Below are positions 33,387-41,632 of a stretch of 64,000 bases of DNA, piece by piece (the first letter of the stretch is position 1; each line of letters starts with the position of its first letter). Origin of the DNA: Azophilus sp965116165 (GTDB lineage Bacteria; Pseudomonadota; Gammaproteobacteria; Pseudomonadales; Azotimanducaceae); the NCBI GenBank assembly GCA_965116165.1, contig OZ220484.1, positions 2,170,001-2,234,000 on the forward strand, read 5' to 3'. Both the position numbers and the translations under genes were made by a program. Under the pieces are notes generated by a model. The model did not search any database, had not been told where the DNA came from, and saw only the letters and a program-made list of their open reading frames with translations.

Positions 33387-34661
33387 CTACCAACTCAGCA
33401 TCCTGCGCAGTTCCTGGTCTGCGGCCCTGAGGGAGGCGCGGGCTGTCAGGGTGCCGTTGTACGTGAGGGACAGCGCGGTATCGAGTTGTTCGAATAGCAT
33501 GGCTGTGGCGCGGGTCGTGGGCACGGGGGTTCCAAAGCCTGATTGTTCGATGAATCCACCCAGCACCGGATGGCCGGTGATGTCCGGGTCGCCGGTCAGG
33601 TTCGCCAGCGTTGGCAGGCTGTACGTTCGCAGGGCGGAAGCCTTTTGGATCGGTGCGGACGCGAGCCACAGCGCCAGCTTCACGGCGGCGGGTTTCACGG
33701 CGCTTTGCTTCGACACACTCCAGCCGAAATAACCGATCATCGGCGCCAGTCGCACACCGGTTGTGGGGTCGATGGGTAGCAGGGATTGGCCCAGCGGGAT
33801 GCCCGATCGCTCGTATCGGTCCCAATTCCAGGCACCGTCGATCACCATGGCGGCGCGCCCGGTCTGAAATCGGGTGGACATGGCCTCGCTGCTGTTGGTC
33901 GCACCCGTTACCGCGTGCGCAAGTTCCAAATCCAGCACCCACCGCATGGCCTCGGCGGTGCCCGGAGAAGCCAGGGTGGGATTGTCGGCGGCATCGAACA
34001 ACCGCCCGCCCGAGGCGGCAATGAAGGGTACGAACCAATAGGACGACTTAACGGGCAGCGCGATGCCCGCGATATCCGCGGTGGTTAGGGTTTTGGCGGC
34101 TTGCAGCAAATCGCCGGTTTGCCATTGAGCATTCGGGTAGGGTTGTCCGGCGGCGTCGAAAATGTCGGTATTGTAGAGCAGCGTCATGCAACTCGAACTC
34201 GCCGGCAGGGCGTAAAGCGCGGCGTCGTAGCTCATGGCGGTGAGTGCGTCCGCAACGAACCCGGCCTTCTGCCCCGGTGTTAGATGCGGCCTGAGATCTT
34301 CGAGCAGGGGCAATCGCTCCACGGAGATATGCCCGATTTTCCCGATTTCGGTATCGGAAAGGCGGATTAGGTCCGGTGCGTCGCCCGCCTGGGCCGCGTT
34401 GATGAATTGCGGCAGGTTTTGCAAATAGGGAATGCGCGCGACCCGCACGGCGATGGCCGGGTGCGCGGCGGAAAATCGGCGCACGGCGTCCTCGAAGAGC
34501 CGCTCCTCGGTTGAATCGACCCCATAGGTATGCCATACCTCCACCGATGCGGGCTGCGGCTTGCCGGCCCCGTAAAGCGGCGGGAGGGGGAGGAGCAACA
34601 GGACACCGAGGGCGCATCCACTCAAAACCCGCAAAAGCCGGGGTTTGCGATTCGCTTTCAT
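33387..34661 (-). CDS. Carbohydrate ABC transporter substrate-binding protein
   Basis: This is a periplasmic binding protein of family 1 (about 424 residues). A signal peptide (RLLRVLSGCALGVLLLLPLP) precedes VEVWHTYG, AVRRFSAAHPAI and the later DGAWNWDRY region typical of maltose-type binders. It delivers the sugar to the two permeases encoded directly after it. ATG 34661 has AGG 6 bases upstream; ATG 34667 is equally possible. It is the first gene of a seven-gene operon running to the sulfatase. A LacI-type operator-like site lies 51 bp upstream. Confidence 0.9.
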   Translation of the reverse strand: MKANRKPRLLRVLSGCALGVLLLLPLPPLYGAGKPQPASVEVWHTYGVDSTEERLFEDAVRRFSAAHPAIAVRVARIPYLQNLPQFINAAQAGDAPDLIRLSDTEIGKIGHISVERLPLLEDLRPHLTPGQKAGFVADALTAMSYDAALYALPASSSCMTLLYNTDIFDAAGQPYPNAQWQTGDLLQAAKTLTTADIAGIALPVKSSYWFVPFIAASGGRLFDAADNPTLASPGTAEAMRWVLDLELAHAVTGATNSSEAMSTRFQTGRAAMVIDGAWNWDRYERSGIPLGQSLLPIDPTTGVRLAPMIGYFGWSVSKQSAVKPAAVKLALWLASAPIQKASALRTYSLPTLANLTGDPDITGHPVLGGFIEQSGFGTPVPTTRATAMLFEQLDTALSLTYNGTLTARASLRAADQELRRMLSW

Positions 34662-34711
34662 GCGCATCCTATATACTCGCCAAGTCGAGCACCGCGCAAT
34701 TCTCGGGAAAT

Positions 34712-34724
34712 GAATACGATTGCG
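34712..34724. promoter_or_regulatory. Putative LacI-family operator upstream of the sugar operon
   Basis: GAATACGATTGCG matches the motif found beside lacI, the TonB receptor and glk. It is 51 bp upstream of the binding-protein ATG, a sensible place for a repressor. The remainder of the 34662-35012 spacer shows no further structure that I can support. Confidence 0.5.
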
Positions 34725-35012
34725 CGGCGTGTTGGCGCAAAGCGCCAATGCCTCGTTTTTCGGCCGACCGTCGGCCGAGAAGTAGTCGTGCGAGAGCGGT
34801 TGCTCCGCAGCGAACGATCACCGCCTTTTTCGAGAGATTCTCGAACAGGACACCCTGTATGGCGGTATGATGCGACATGCAAAAGCTCCTGGTTCTAGTA
34901 AGTTTTTGTTTTTAAAAACTATTTTCTCACATCCGGGGGCTTTTGCTTTATCCATTCATGAATTATTGGGGCTAGTGAATGGGCAGGACTTTTGCGGAAC
35001 AGGGAGAAACCA

Positions 35013-35288
35013 ATGCCACAGGCAAAACAAACAGCGACAACCAATTGGAAAGACATCGCAAAGGGCATAGGAGCAATTTTCATAGGAGGATTCGTAGCAG
35101 TAATAGTTGAAGATATATTGCTTCCCTTATTGTTGGGCATCATTCCGATCGTGTACCTCATAATCAAAGGTAGTAGCGTAGTAGCCAAAATAAGGGGAGA
35201 ACAAAAAAGAACCGGAAAAACCCTAAGGCCAATCCTAACCACAATACTGAATCCACTATGTTGGATAGGGCCATCGGAAGAAGAATGA
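35013..35288 (+). CDS. Small membrane protein of unknown function
   Basis: The protein has 91 residues from the ATG at 35013, which follows AGGGAGA closely. Two hydrophobic stretches, GIGAIFIGGFVAVIVEDILL and LPLLLGIIPIVYLIIKG, indicate a membrane protein, with a basic C-terminal tail. The region is notably lower in G+C than the sugar operon, and it lies at the edge of the second defence block, so it is probably foreign DNA. No family is recognised. Confidence 0.55.
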   Translation: MPQAKQTATTNWKDIAKGIGAIFIGGFVAVIVEDILLPLLLGIIPIVYLIIKGSSVVAKIRGEQKRTGKTLRPILTTILNPLCWIGPSEEE

Positions 35289-35371
35289 ACCAACTGATAG
35301 AATCGACAACACCATCAATCAAGAGCAATGAGACCATGGGATACCTATCAATCCCAAGGAAGGTCTGAACA

Positions 35372-35460
35372 AATCAATAGAGCAGTATTGATCCGTTCGT
35401 AAGCTATTGATTCAATTAACAAAAATGCCGAGACTACAGGATTAATCAGAGATTCCCTAT
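35372..35460 (+). repeat. att-like imperfect direct repeat, copy 1
   Basis: About 89 bp that align with 63582-63673, beside the 3' end of smpB. The best block is GACTACAGGATTAATCAGAG (from 35432), identical in both copies, followed by ATTCCCT here and GTTCCCT there. TTCGTAAGCTATTGATT also aligns with CTCGTAAGCATATTGATT in the other copy. The pattern suits an old integration junction; no integrase gene is in the window. Confidence 0.55.
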
Positions 35461-35535
35461 GGGAATTCCAGCAATTTCCACCAAGCTGTTTCCCCGAATA
35501 ACCCGCTCGTCGCACACCCGACCACGGCGATGGGG

Positions 35536-35658
35536 TCAGGAGGTGTTGAAGGGTGCCAGATCGGTCCGATGGTGGCCGAAGACGATAGCCCGATACAGGG
35601 CCCCTCCCGGCCCGATGATGAAGAAGAACTCCAGGAACAGGCGGCGCAGCTCATTCAT
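35536..35658 (-). CDS. Forty-residue hydrophobic protein coupled to the TIR gene
   Basis: The ATG at 35658 overlaps the TIR gene stop in ATGAATGA, so it would be translated by coupling. The 40-residue product begins MNELRRLFLEFFFIIGPGGA, hydrophobic enough for a short membrane helix, and ends polar. Too short to assign; coding status rests on the overlap. Confidence 0.4.
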   Translation of the reverse strand: MNELRRLFLEFFFIIGPGGALYRAIVFGHHRTDLAPFNTS

Positions 35659-36586
35659 ATGACACCCCGGCATGTTCGAGGAACTCCGACCAGAGCATTT
35701 CGGCAGCCGCGTGAGAGGACAAGCGCTCATCGTTGTTGAAAGCGGCAGACATCCATGGAACCAGAAATAGCTCGTACTCGTCGGACTTGATGTTGAATCC
35801 GCCGCTCGCCGTATTGGCGGGGGCGTTTTCGGAAAAGGAGTAGTAGATGTCTCCCATGCCAATATTGCCGCTGTGCGCATGCACGGTGATGTGGGCGGTT
35901 CCCCACTCCTTGGCGCGGTTGACCACTGTGCATGTGAATGTCTGAGATCCTGTGGTAACAAAGCGACCACGAAGACCTTCGATGCCGTCTAGCTTGGCGA
36001 CGGCAGATTGAAAGTAGGCGCGAATCTCATCGAACGCATTATCCCGGAAATCGCTGCGGTCAATCTCATCAAAATCCTGCTTCACACGATAGCGTCGGCC
36101 TTCCGGCGCCAGTTCATCGCCCGGTCTAAGTGTGGCTGCGGGTGCTGTCGCTTCGTCCTCGGTGAGGATTCTGCGCAACTCCGTCACGACATTCATAAAG
36201 GCAGCGTTCTGATTTGTCCATTCGACGACAGGCTTTCCGTCGCGCGGAAGCGCCTTGAGTTTCTCGAGCGGTGATTTTGTCCACTCACAAGGCTCGACGA
36301 TGATCGGAACGACACGAACTTCACCCGCGTTGTGCCGCTCAAGCGCGCGCATCATTTCCTTGTCGTAGCAATAGCTGGATGCAAGGAAATCGGGGCTGAC
36401 CAAAGGCAGGAACAGTTCGCAGGATTCGAGCTGTTCGGAGATTTCCTGATCCAATTCTCCACCCGCTAGGATTTCCCGGTCAAACCATGCGTCGATTTTT
36501 CCCTCGCGTTTGAACATGGCGAGATGCGTGCGCAGGCGACCCAGAGCCCAATCGTCCTTATGCGAATATGAAATGAACGCTTTCAC
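35651..36586 (-). CDS. TIR-domain protein, candidate defence effector
   Basis: The first ~140 of 311 residues form a bacterial TIR domain: KAFISYSHKDD, IDAWFDREILAGGEL and LFLPLVSPDFLASSYCYDKE, whose final Glu is the expected catalytic position of TIR NADases. VVPIIVEPCEW follows. The C-terminal ~160 residues are of unknown type and could be a sensor; they contain many beta-type stretches such as FTCTVVNRAKEWGTAHITVH. Bacterial TIR proteins often deplete NAD or make signalling nucleotides during infection. The gene is divergent from the WYL/helicase module and followed by a tiny coupled ORF. Confidence 0.85.
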   Translation of the reverse strand: MKAFISYSHKDDWALGRLRTHLAMFKREGKIDAWFDREILAGGELDQEISEQLESCELFLPLVSPDFLASSYCYDKEMMRALERHNAGEVRVVPIIVEPCEWTKSPLEKLKALPRDGKPVVEWTNQNAAFMNVVTELRRILTEDEATAPAATLRPGDELAPEGRRYRVKQDFDEIDRSDFRDNAFDEIRAYFQSAVAKLDGIEGLRGRFVTTGSQTFTCTVVNRAKEWGTAHITVHAHSGNIGMGDIYYSFSENAPANTASGGFNIKSDEYELFLVPWMSAAFNNDERLSSHAAAEMLWSEFLEHAGVSYE

Positions 36587-36610
36587 GTCCGCCTCTTGCC
36601 TCCTGCTCCG

Positions 36611-36761
36611 CTAGCAACCTGTCGGACTTTATGGCGCTTAATTTTGTAACCCATTGATTATATTTGATATTTTATTTTTGCCGTCGCGGGTAAATTTCTT
36701 AAATATCAATAAAATCAATAGTTTAATAAATTCGGCACAGTTAAGTCCGACAGGCTGCTAG
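36611..36761. mobile_element. 151-bp MITE with 20-bp terminal inverted repeats
   Basis: CTAGCAACCTGTCGGACTTT (from 36611) and the reverse complement of TAAGTCCGACAGGCTGCTAG (ending 36761) match at nearly every base. The interior is very A+T-rich and itself partly palindromic, with ATTGATTATATTTGATATTT opposed by AAATATCAATAAAATCAAT. No transposase is encoded, so it would move only in trans. Confidence 0.75.
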
Positions 36762-36766
36762 GCCGA

Positions 36767-37009
36767 TCAGTACTTGGTGTCGCGCGGCGGGTTCGGATCA
36801 TTGCCGGGCGCGACCGTGTCGGAATCGCGCCATCTGCCATCGCGCCCTTGAATCCGGACTTCGCCACCACCGAGATTGCCCACGGTCCGCTTGGCGGTCC
36901 TCTCAGCATCCCTCTGCGTGGGATGAACGCTGCTGACGCGCTTCCCGCTAGGCGATTTCACTGCCCAGCCCTTGGGGTGCTTTATCACATATCGGTCGTT
37001 TTCGGACAT
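36767..37009 (-). CDS. DUF2188 domain protein
   Basis: This 80-residue protein matches DUF2188 along its length: RYVIKHPKGWAVKSPSGKRV, then SSVHPTQRDAERTAKRTV, then GGGEVRIQGRDGRWRDSDTV ending PGNDPNPPRDTKY. The family is small, basic and common in mobile regions, with no established activity. AGGAGGGT lies just before the ATG. It is divergent from the WYL regulator and shares a 113-bp intergenic region containing an inverted repeat. Confidence 0.85.
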   Translation of the reverse strand: MSENDRYVIKHPKGWAVKSPSGKRVSSVHPTQRDAERTAKRTVGNLGGGEVRIQGRDGRWRDSDTVAPGNDPNPPRDTKY

Positions 37010-37061
37010 GCTACCCTCCTGATCTTTCGACCTGCTGCTATCGATGGGCTAAAAACTATAC

Positions 37062-37078
37062 ACATCGTGTTTCGATGT
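37062..37078. promoter_or_regulatory. Inverted repeat in the divergent DUF2188/WYL promoter region
   Basis: ACATCG and CGATGT flank a 5-base spacer, 44 bp before the WYL gene start and 53 bp from the divergent gene. A position between divergent genes fits an operator for the WYL regulator, which often represses its own defence locus. Confidence 0.35.
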
Positions 37079-37122
37079 CAATATACTTTAGGGAACTATA
37101 TACGCATGCAACGAGGAGCAGC

Positions 37123-38004
37123 ATGAAGGAAGGGTCAACCGGATTGAAGTGGGGCGTCGAGCGACGTCTTGAATTCATCGAATTCCGCCTGTTTTGGGAG
37201 GGCGTCATCAATCGGGCCGACATAACCGATTTCTTTGGCGTATCAGTCCCTCAAGCCTCAAAGGATCTAAGCCAATATCAGGAACTGGCCCCCGGCAACT
37301 TGGAGTACGACAAGAGCAAAAGGCGTTATTTCGCCTCGGAGACCTTCAAGCCATGCTTTTTCGTCCCGGATTCAGATCAGTACCTCAGTCAGTTGAAGCT
37401 GATTGCCGATCATATCGCACCACCGCAAGAGATCTGGCTCTCGAAACAACCGGACCTCGCGTGGATGCCAATACCTCATCGGCGCGTCGACCCGACGGTT
37501 CTGCGGTCCCTCCTGACTGCGATTCGGAAGGAACAGGCAGTGGAAATTCTGTATCAGTCTATGAACCCAAACCGGCCCCTCCCCCCAGTCTGGCGTGGCA
37601 TCAGCCCCCACGCCTTTGGCAGCGACGGGCTCCGCTGGCATGTGCGGGGTTACTGCCACATCGGGCGCAAATTTAAGGACTTCCTGCTTTCACGCTGTCT
37701 TGAAAGCCGTGAAGCTGGTGAAGCCCAAGCAATGGCGTCCGACGACAGACAATGGCAAGAAACAATTGAAATAAAACTTCGCCCAAATCCCAAACTATCC
37801 GAGTCACAACAAAAGAAAATTGCTTCTGATTACAATATGAAAAACAACTATTTATTACTAACACTTAGAAAATCACTTATCTATTATTTCAACAAACGAC
37901 TTCGTCTTGATGTGGCGGAGGTATTGGACAATCCGCAGGAAGCGCCGGTTGTCGTGGCTGACCAGGACGAATTTAAGAAGGCCCTAGCCGAGGTGACGAG
38001 TTAA
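37123..38004 (+). CDS. WYL-domain transcriptional regulator (BrxR/CapW-like)
   Basis: This 293-residue regulator has an N-terminal winged helix (RLEFIEFRLFWEGVINRADI, FFGVSVPQASKDLSQYQEL) and a WYL-like ligand-binding domain including VEILYQSMNP and LRWHVRGYC. BrxR and CapW proteins of this layout repress defence operons and release them on a nucleic-acid or nucleotide signal. GAGGAG lies before the ATG at 37123; the frame extends to 37075 without a good start. The helicase gene begins about 100 bp downstream in the same direction, so it probably controls that module. Confidence 0.85.
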   Translation: MKEGSTGLKWGVERRLEFIEFRLFWEGVINRADITDFFGVSVPQASKDLSQYQELAPGNLEYDKSKRRYFASETFKPCFFVPDSDQYLSQLKLIADHIAPPQEIWLSKQPDLAWMPIPHRRVDPTVLRSLLTAIRKEQAVEILYQSMNPNRPLPPVWRGISPHAFGSDGLRWHVRGYCHIGRKFKDFLLSRCLESREAGEAQAMASDDRQWQETIEIKLRPNPKLSESQQKKIASDYNMKNNYLLLTLRKSLIYYFNKRLRLDVAEVLDNPQEAPVVVADQDEFKKALAEVTS

Positions 38005-38107
38005 TGGGTTGTGGATTGCAAAGATTGCCTGTCAACTGGACTATGGAGACCGGCGGGCGGTGGCCTTTCCAAGATTGCTGCATGAGTCGGGACTTAGGAG
38101 AGGCAGT

Positions 38108-41100
38108 ATGACCGAAACCAAGATGGCGACACTTGAAGACCTGAAAGCGGGCGCATCAGTTCAGGGTCTGACGCCATCGGGAATAGCCAAGGTCGTCAAC
38201 ATCGAATGGTTTGGCGACCAAGCGGTGAAGGTCATTTTTGAAGATGCACACGGCAGTGTTCAGAATCGCCTCGTCTACCGAGACGAAGAGCACACTCTCA
38301 AGATCGCGTCGGCGGGCCGGACATGGTCCTTTGATGCGGACGGAGAAATGCTCCGCCTCGTAACAGAGGCTAATCGTATAAAGCTCGCGCATCATTTCGA
38401 TCCTTTTTTGGCGATCCATACAAGCTTGGTGCAGCCCCTGCCACACCAGATAACGGCCGTTTACGGAGAGATGTTGCGAAGGCAACCCTTGCGTTTCCTG
38501 CTCGCCGACGACCCTGGCGCTGGGAAAACGATCATGGCGGGGTTGCTGATCAAAGAGTTGATCGCGCGCGGTGATCTGGAGCGCTGCCTCGTTGTGGCAC
38601 CGGGAAGCCTCGTCGAACAATGGCAGGACGAACTTGGCGAGAAGTTCAACTTGGAATTCGACATTCTGAGCCGGGACATGATCGAGAACTCCCGCTCTGG
38701 CAATCCGTTCAATGACCGGAACCATCTGATTGCCCGGCTCGATGTGTTATCCCGTAACGAGGAGCTCCAGGAAAAGCTCATCCGCTCGCATGAGTGGGAC
38801 GTGATCATCTCGGACGAGGCGCATCGCATGTCAGCGAGCTACTTCGGCGGCGAGGTCAAATACACGAAGCGCTATCAGCTCGGTCAGAAGCTTGGTCAAA
38901 TCTGCCGCCACCTGTTGCTTATGTCTGCAACGCCGCACAACGGCAAGGAAGAAGACTTCCAGCTCTTCATGGCGCTACTTGACGGTGACCGTTTCGAAGG
39001 CCGTTTCCGTGACGGCGTTCACTATGCCGACACTCAAGACATGATGCGTCGTTTGACCAAAGAGGAGCTTTTGAAATTCGACGGCACACGCCTCTTTCCA
39101 GAACGGCTGGCATACACCGTCAAATACGAACTCTCTGATGAAGAGGCATCACTGTACTGGAAAGTGACGAATTACGTCCGAACAGAGATGAACAGGGTTA
39201 GGAGGTTTGCGGAAGAAGACGCAAAGAAGAGAAACAATGTCGGCTTCGCGCTCCAGATTCTCCAGCGCCGGTTGGCTTCGTCTCCCGCAGCGATATACCA
39301 GTCTTTGAAACGCCGCCGCGAGAGACTGGAGAACGAGCTGGCTGAGGCAAGGCTCATAGCACGTGGTAAGAAAGCCGTCCTCGCCGATGAAAGCGGGTAT
39401 CTCAATAATGAGGTACTCGGAAACATCGACGAGTACAGTGAAGAAGACATTGAGAAATTTGAAGAGGCTATTTCGACAACCGCGACAACGGCGGAAACCA
39501 TAGAGCAGCTTCAGATCGAGATCGAGAGGCTCAAGAGGCTGGAACAGAAAGCCCTAGGTGTCCTGCGATCCGGCAAAGATACTAAATGGCTGGAACTAAA
39601 CAAAATTCTCGATGACGAGTTGATGATCGACGGTGACGGCAACCGCCGAAAGCTAATCATCTTCACAGAGGCGAAAGATACGCTCCACTACCTCGCGGAA
39701 AAGATCAAGGCGCGGCAGGGCAAGCCGGAAAACATAGACGTGATTCATGGTGGTGTGACCCGCGAAGAGCGATACAAGGTGATCAATCGCTTCATGCAGG
39801 ATCGTGATCTGATGGTTCTGGTGGCAAGCGATGCCGCGGGCGAAGGTGTGAACCTTCAGCGTGGACATTTGATGGTCAACTATGATCTGCCTTGGAATCC
39901 GAACAAGATCGAGCAGCGGTTTGGGCGTATCCACCGTATCGGGCAGACAGAAGTCTGCCATCTTTGGAACCTTGTCGCTGCTGATACGCGGGAAGGTGAA
40001 GTCTATGCGCGCTTGCTGGAGAAACTCGAAACGGCTCGAAGCGCTCTCGGCGGCAGAGTCTATGACGTACTCGGAAAGGAACCATTCGAAGGAACGTCGC
40101 TCAAGAACCTGCTGTGGGAAGCGATCCAGTATGGCGAGAGCGAAGAGGTAAAAGCCAAGCTTTTTGAAAAGATCGACGGAGCGGTCGATTACAAGCATAT
40201 CCAAGAGCTCCTAAAGAAGCGCAAGTTGACGAACGACATGATGCCGGAGTCTACGGTCGAAGAAATCCGGCTGGATATGGAGCGGGCGGAAGCGCAACGG
40301 CTACAGCCGCATCACATTCAAAGCTTCTTCATGGAAGCCTTCAAGCGCCTTGGGGGCCGTATCAAGAATAGGGAGGAGGGCCGCTTCGAGATTACGCATG
40401 TACCCGTTCGCATTAGGGAACCTGGCAGGCTGATCGGAACCGGTGCACCGGTGCAGAAGCGTTTCGAGCGTATCTGTTTCGACAAGTGTTACATCAATCA
40501 GCAACCGGTGGCGGAGTTCGTATGTCCGGGGCATCCGCTTCTGGAAGCGGTTATCAGCATTATACGTGAGCAGTATGGCGACCTGATGAAACTGGGTGCT
40601 GTCATGGTAGATGAAAGCGATGCAGGCGAAGATATTCAAGTGGTCTTCCTGATGGAACACAGTATTGAGGACGGGCGAAGGACAAGTTCTGGAGCTAGTC
40701 AGATTGTCTCCCAGAGGCTCCAATTCGCGAGCATTCAGGAGGATGGCACAGTCGCCAACGCTGGCATTGCGCCGCACCTGAATTTGAGGGCAGCCATGAC
40801 CGAAGAAGTTTCAGAAGTGGAAGATGAGCTGAAAGGACACTGGCTATCCGATGACCTTGAGTCCGAGGTCAAGAAGTTCGCGATCATCGAACTGACACAA
40901 GCACATCTCAAAGAGGTCAAAACCCGTCGCTTGCCAGAACTCAAAAAGACCGAGGAAGAGGTCCAAATCCGTCTCAAGAAGGAAATCAATTACTGGGACT
41001 CACGCGCATTCGAACTGAAGGAACAAGCCAATGCAGGCAGAAAGATGCGCCTGAACTGGGAAAACGCGCAACGCCGCGCGGAGGATCTCGCAGATCGTCT

Positions 41101-41632
41101 CAAGTGCCGAATGGAACAATTGGCGCAGGAGAAGAACATCACGGCGAGCGCCCCGGTCGTCCGTGGAGGGCTGATCGTCGTTCCGCAGGGGCTTCTCGAT
41201 AAGAAGCAAGGTGCCGCAGCCGTACCCGCAGGGTTTGCGGAGAGTGCCGCGAGCAGGCGTAAGATCGAGCTGATGGCGATGGATACCGTCATGGAAGCTG
41301 AGCGCTCACTCGGCAACGAGCCGAAAGACGTTTCCAGCATGAAGGTCGGTTACGACATCTTGTCATTGAACCCAGATACGAAAACCCAGCGCTTTATCGA
41401 AGTGAAGGGGCGAGTTGACGGGGCAGAGACGATCACAGTGACCCGGAACGAGATCATCACGTCGCTGAACAAGCCCGAGGACTATATCCTCGCAATCGTG
41501 CAGGTTGGTCAGGATTTCGTCCATAAGCCACGTTATGTCTGGCAACCGTTTGATGTCGAGCCTGCCTTCGGCGTGACGGCCCAGCAGTTTGAATTGAAGC
41601 ACCTCATGAGCAAGTCCGAGGTGCCTAGATGA
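38108..41632 (+). CDS. SNF2-type helicase with C-terminal DUF3883 (DrmD-like)
   Basis: This is a 1174-residue superfamily 2 ATPase. The P-loop region LLADDPGAGKTIMAG is at about residues 131-145, the DEAH box ISDEAHRM near 236, SATPHNGKEED follows, and the C-terminal RecA half has FGRIHRIGQTEVCHLWNL near 605. A coiled-coil insert occupies about 355-480. The last ~130 residues form DUF3883 (VGYDILSLNP ... RFIEVKG), found in BREX/DISARM-type helicases and resembling a nuclease fold. It resembles DrmD of class 1 DISARM, but drmA, drmB, drmC and a nearby DISARM methylase are absent. GGAGAGG supports the ATG at 38108. It overlaps the next gene by 4 bp (ATGA). Confidence 0.88.
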   Translation: MTETKMATLEDLKAGASVQGLTPSGIAKVVNIEWFGDQAVKVIFEDAHGSVQNRLVYRDEEHTLKIASAGRTWSFDADGEMLRLVTEANRIKLAHHFDPFLAIHTSLVQPLPHQITAVYGEMLRRQPLRFLLADDPGAGKTIMAGLLIKELIARGDLERCLVVAPGSLVEQWQDELGEKFNLEFDILSRDMIENSRSGNPFNDRNHLIARLDVLSRNEELQEKLIRSHEWDVIISDEAHRMSASYFGGEVKYTKRYQLGQKLGQICRHLLLMSATPHNGKEEDFQLFMALLDGDRFEGRFRDGVHYADTQDMMRRLTKEELLKFDGTRLFPERLAYTVKYELSDEEASLYWKVTNYVRTEMNRVRRFAEEDAKKRNNVGFALQILQRRLASSPAAIYQSLKRRRERLENELAEARLIARGKKAVLADESGYLNNEVLGNIDEYSEEDIEKFEEAISTTATTAETIEQLQIEIERLKRLEQKALGVLRSGKDTKWLELNKILDDELMIDGDGNRRKLIIFTEAKDTLHYLAEKIKARQGKPENIDVIHGGVTREERYKVINRFMQDRDLMVLVASDAAGEGVNLQRGHLMVNYDLPWNPNKIEQRFGRIHRIGQTEVCHLWNLVAADTREGEVYARLLEKLETARSALGGRVYDVLGKEPFEGTSLKNLLWEAIQYGESEEVKAKLFEKIDGAVDYKHIQELLKKRKLTNDMMPESTVEEIRLDMERAEAQRLQPHHIQSFFMEAFKRLGGRIKNREEGRFEITHVPVRIREPGRLIGTGAPVQKRFERICFDKCYINQQPVAEFVCPGHPLLEAVISIIREQYGDLMKLGAVMVDESDAGEDIQVVFLMEHSIEDGRRTSSGASQIVSQRLQFASIQEDGTVANAGIAPHLNLRAAMTEEVSEVEDELKGHWLSDDLESEVKKFAIIELTQAHLKEVKTRRLPELKKTEEEVQIRLKKEINYWDSRAFELKEQANAGRKMRLNWENAQRRAEDLADRLKCRMEQLAQEKNITASAPVVRGGLIVVPQGLLDKKQGAAAVPAGFAESAASRRKIELMAMDTVMEAERSLGNEPKDVSSMKVGYDILSLNPDTKTQRFIEVKGRVDGAETITVTRNEIITSLNKPEDYILAIVQVGQDFVHKPRYVWQPFDVEPAFGVTAQQFELKHLMSKSEVPR

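Noticed and set aside
33385..34038. Upstream extension of the MalF-like frame
   Set aside because: It overlaps the binding-protein gene in another frame and has no domain signal; ATG 33384 sits right after that gene.
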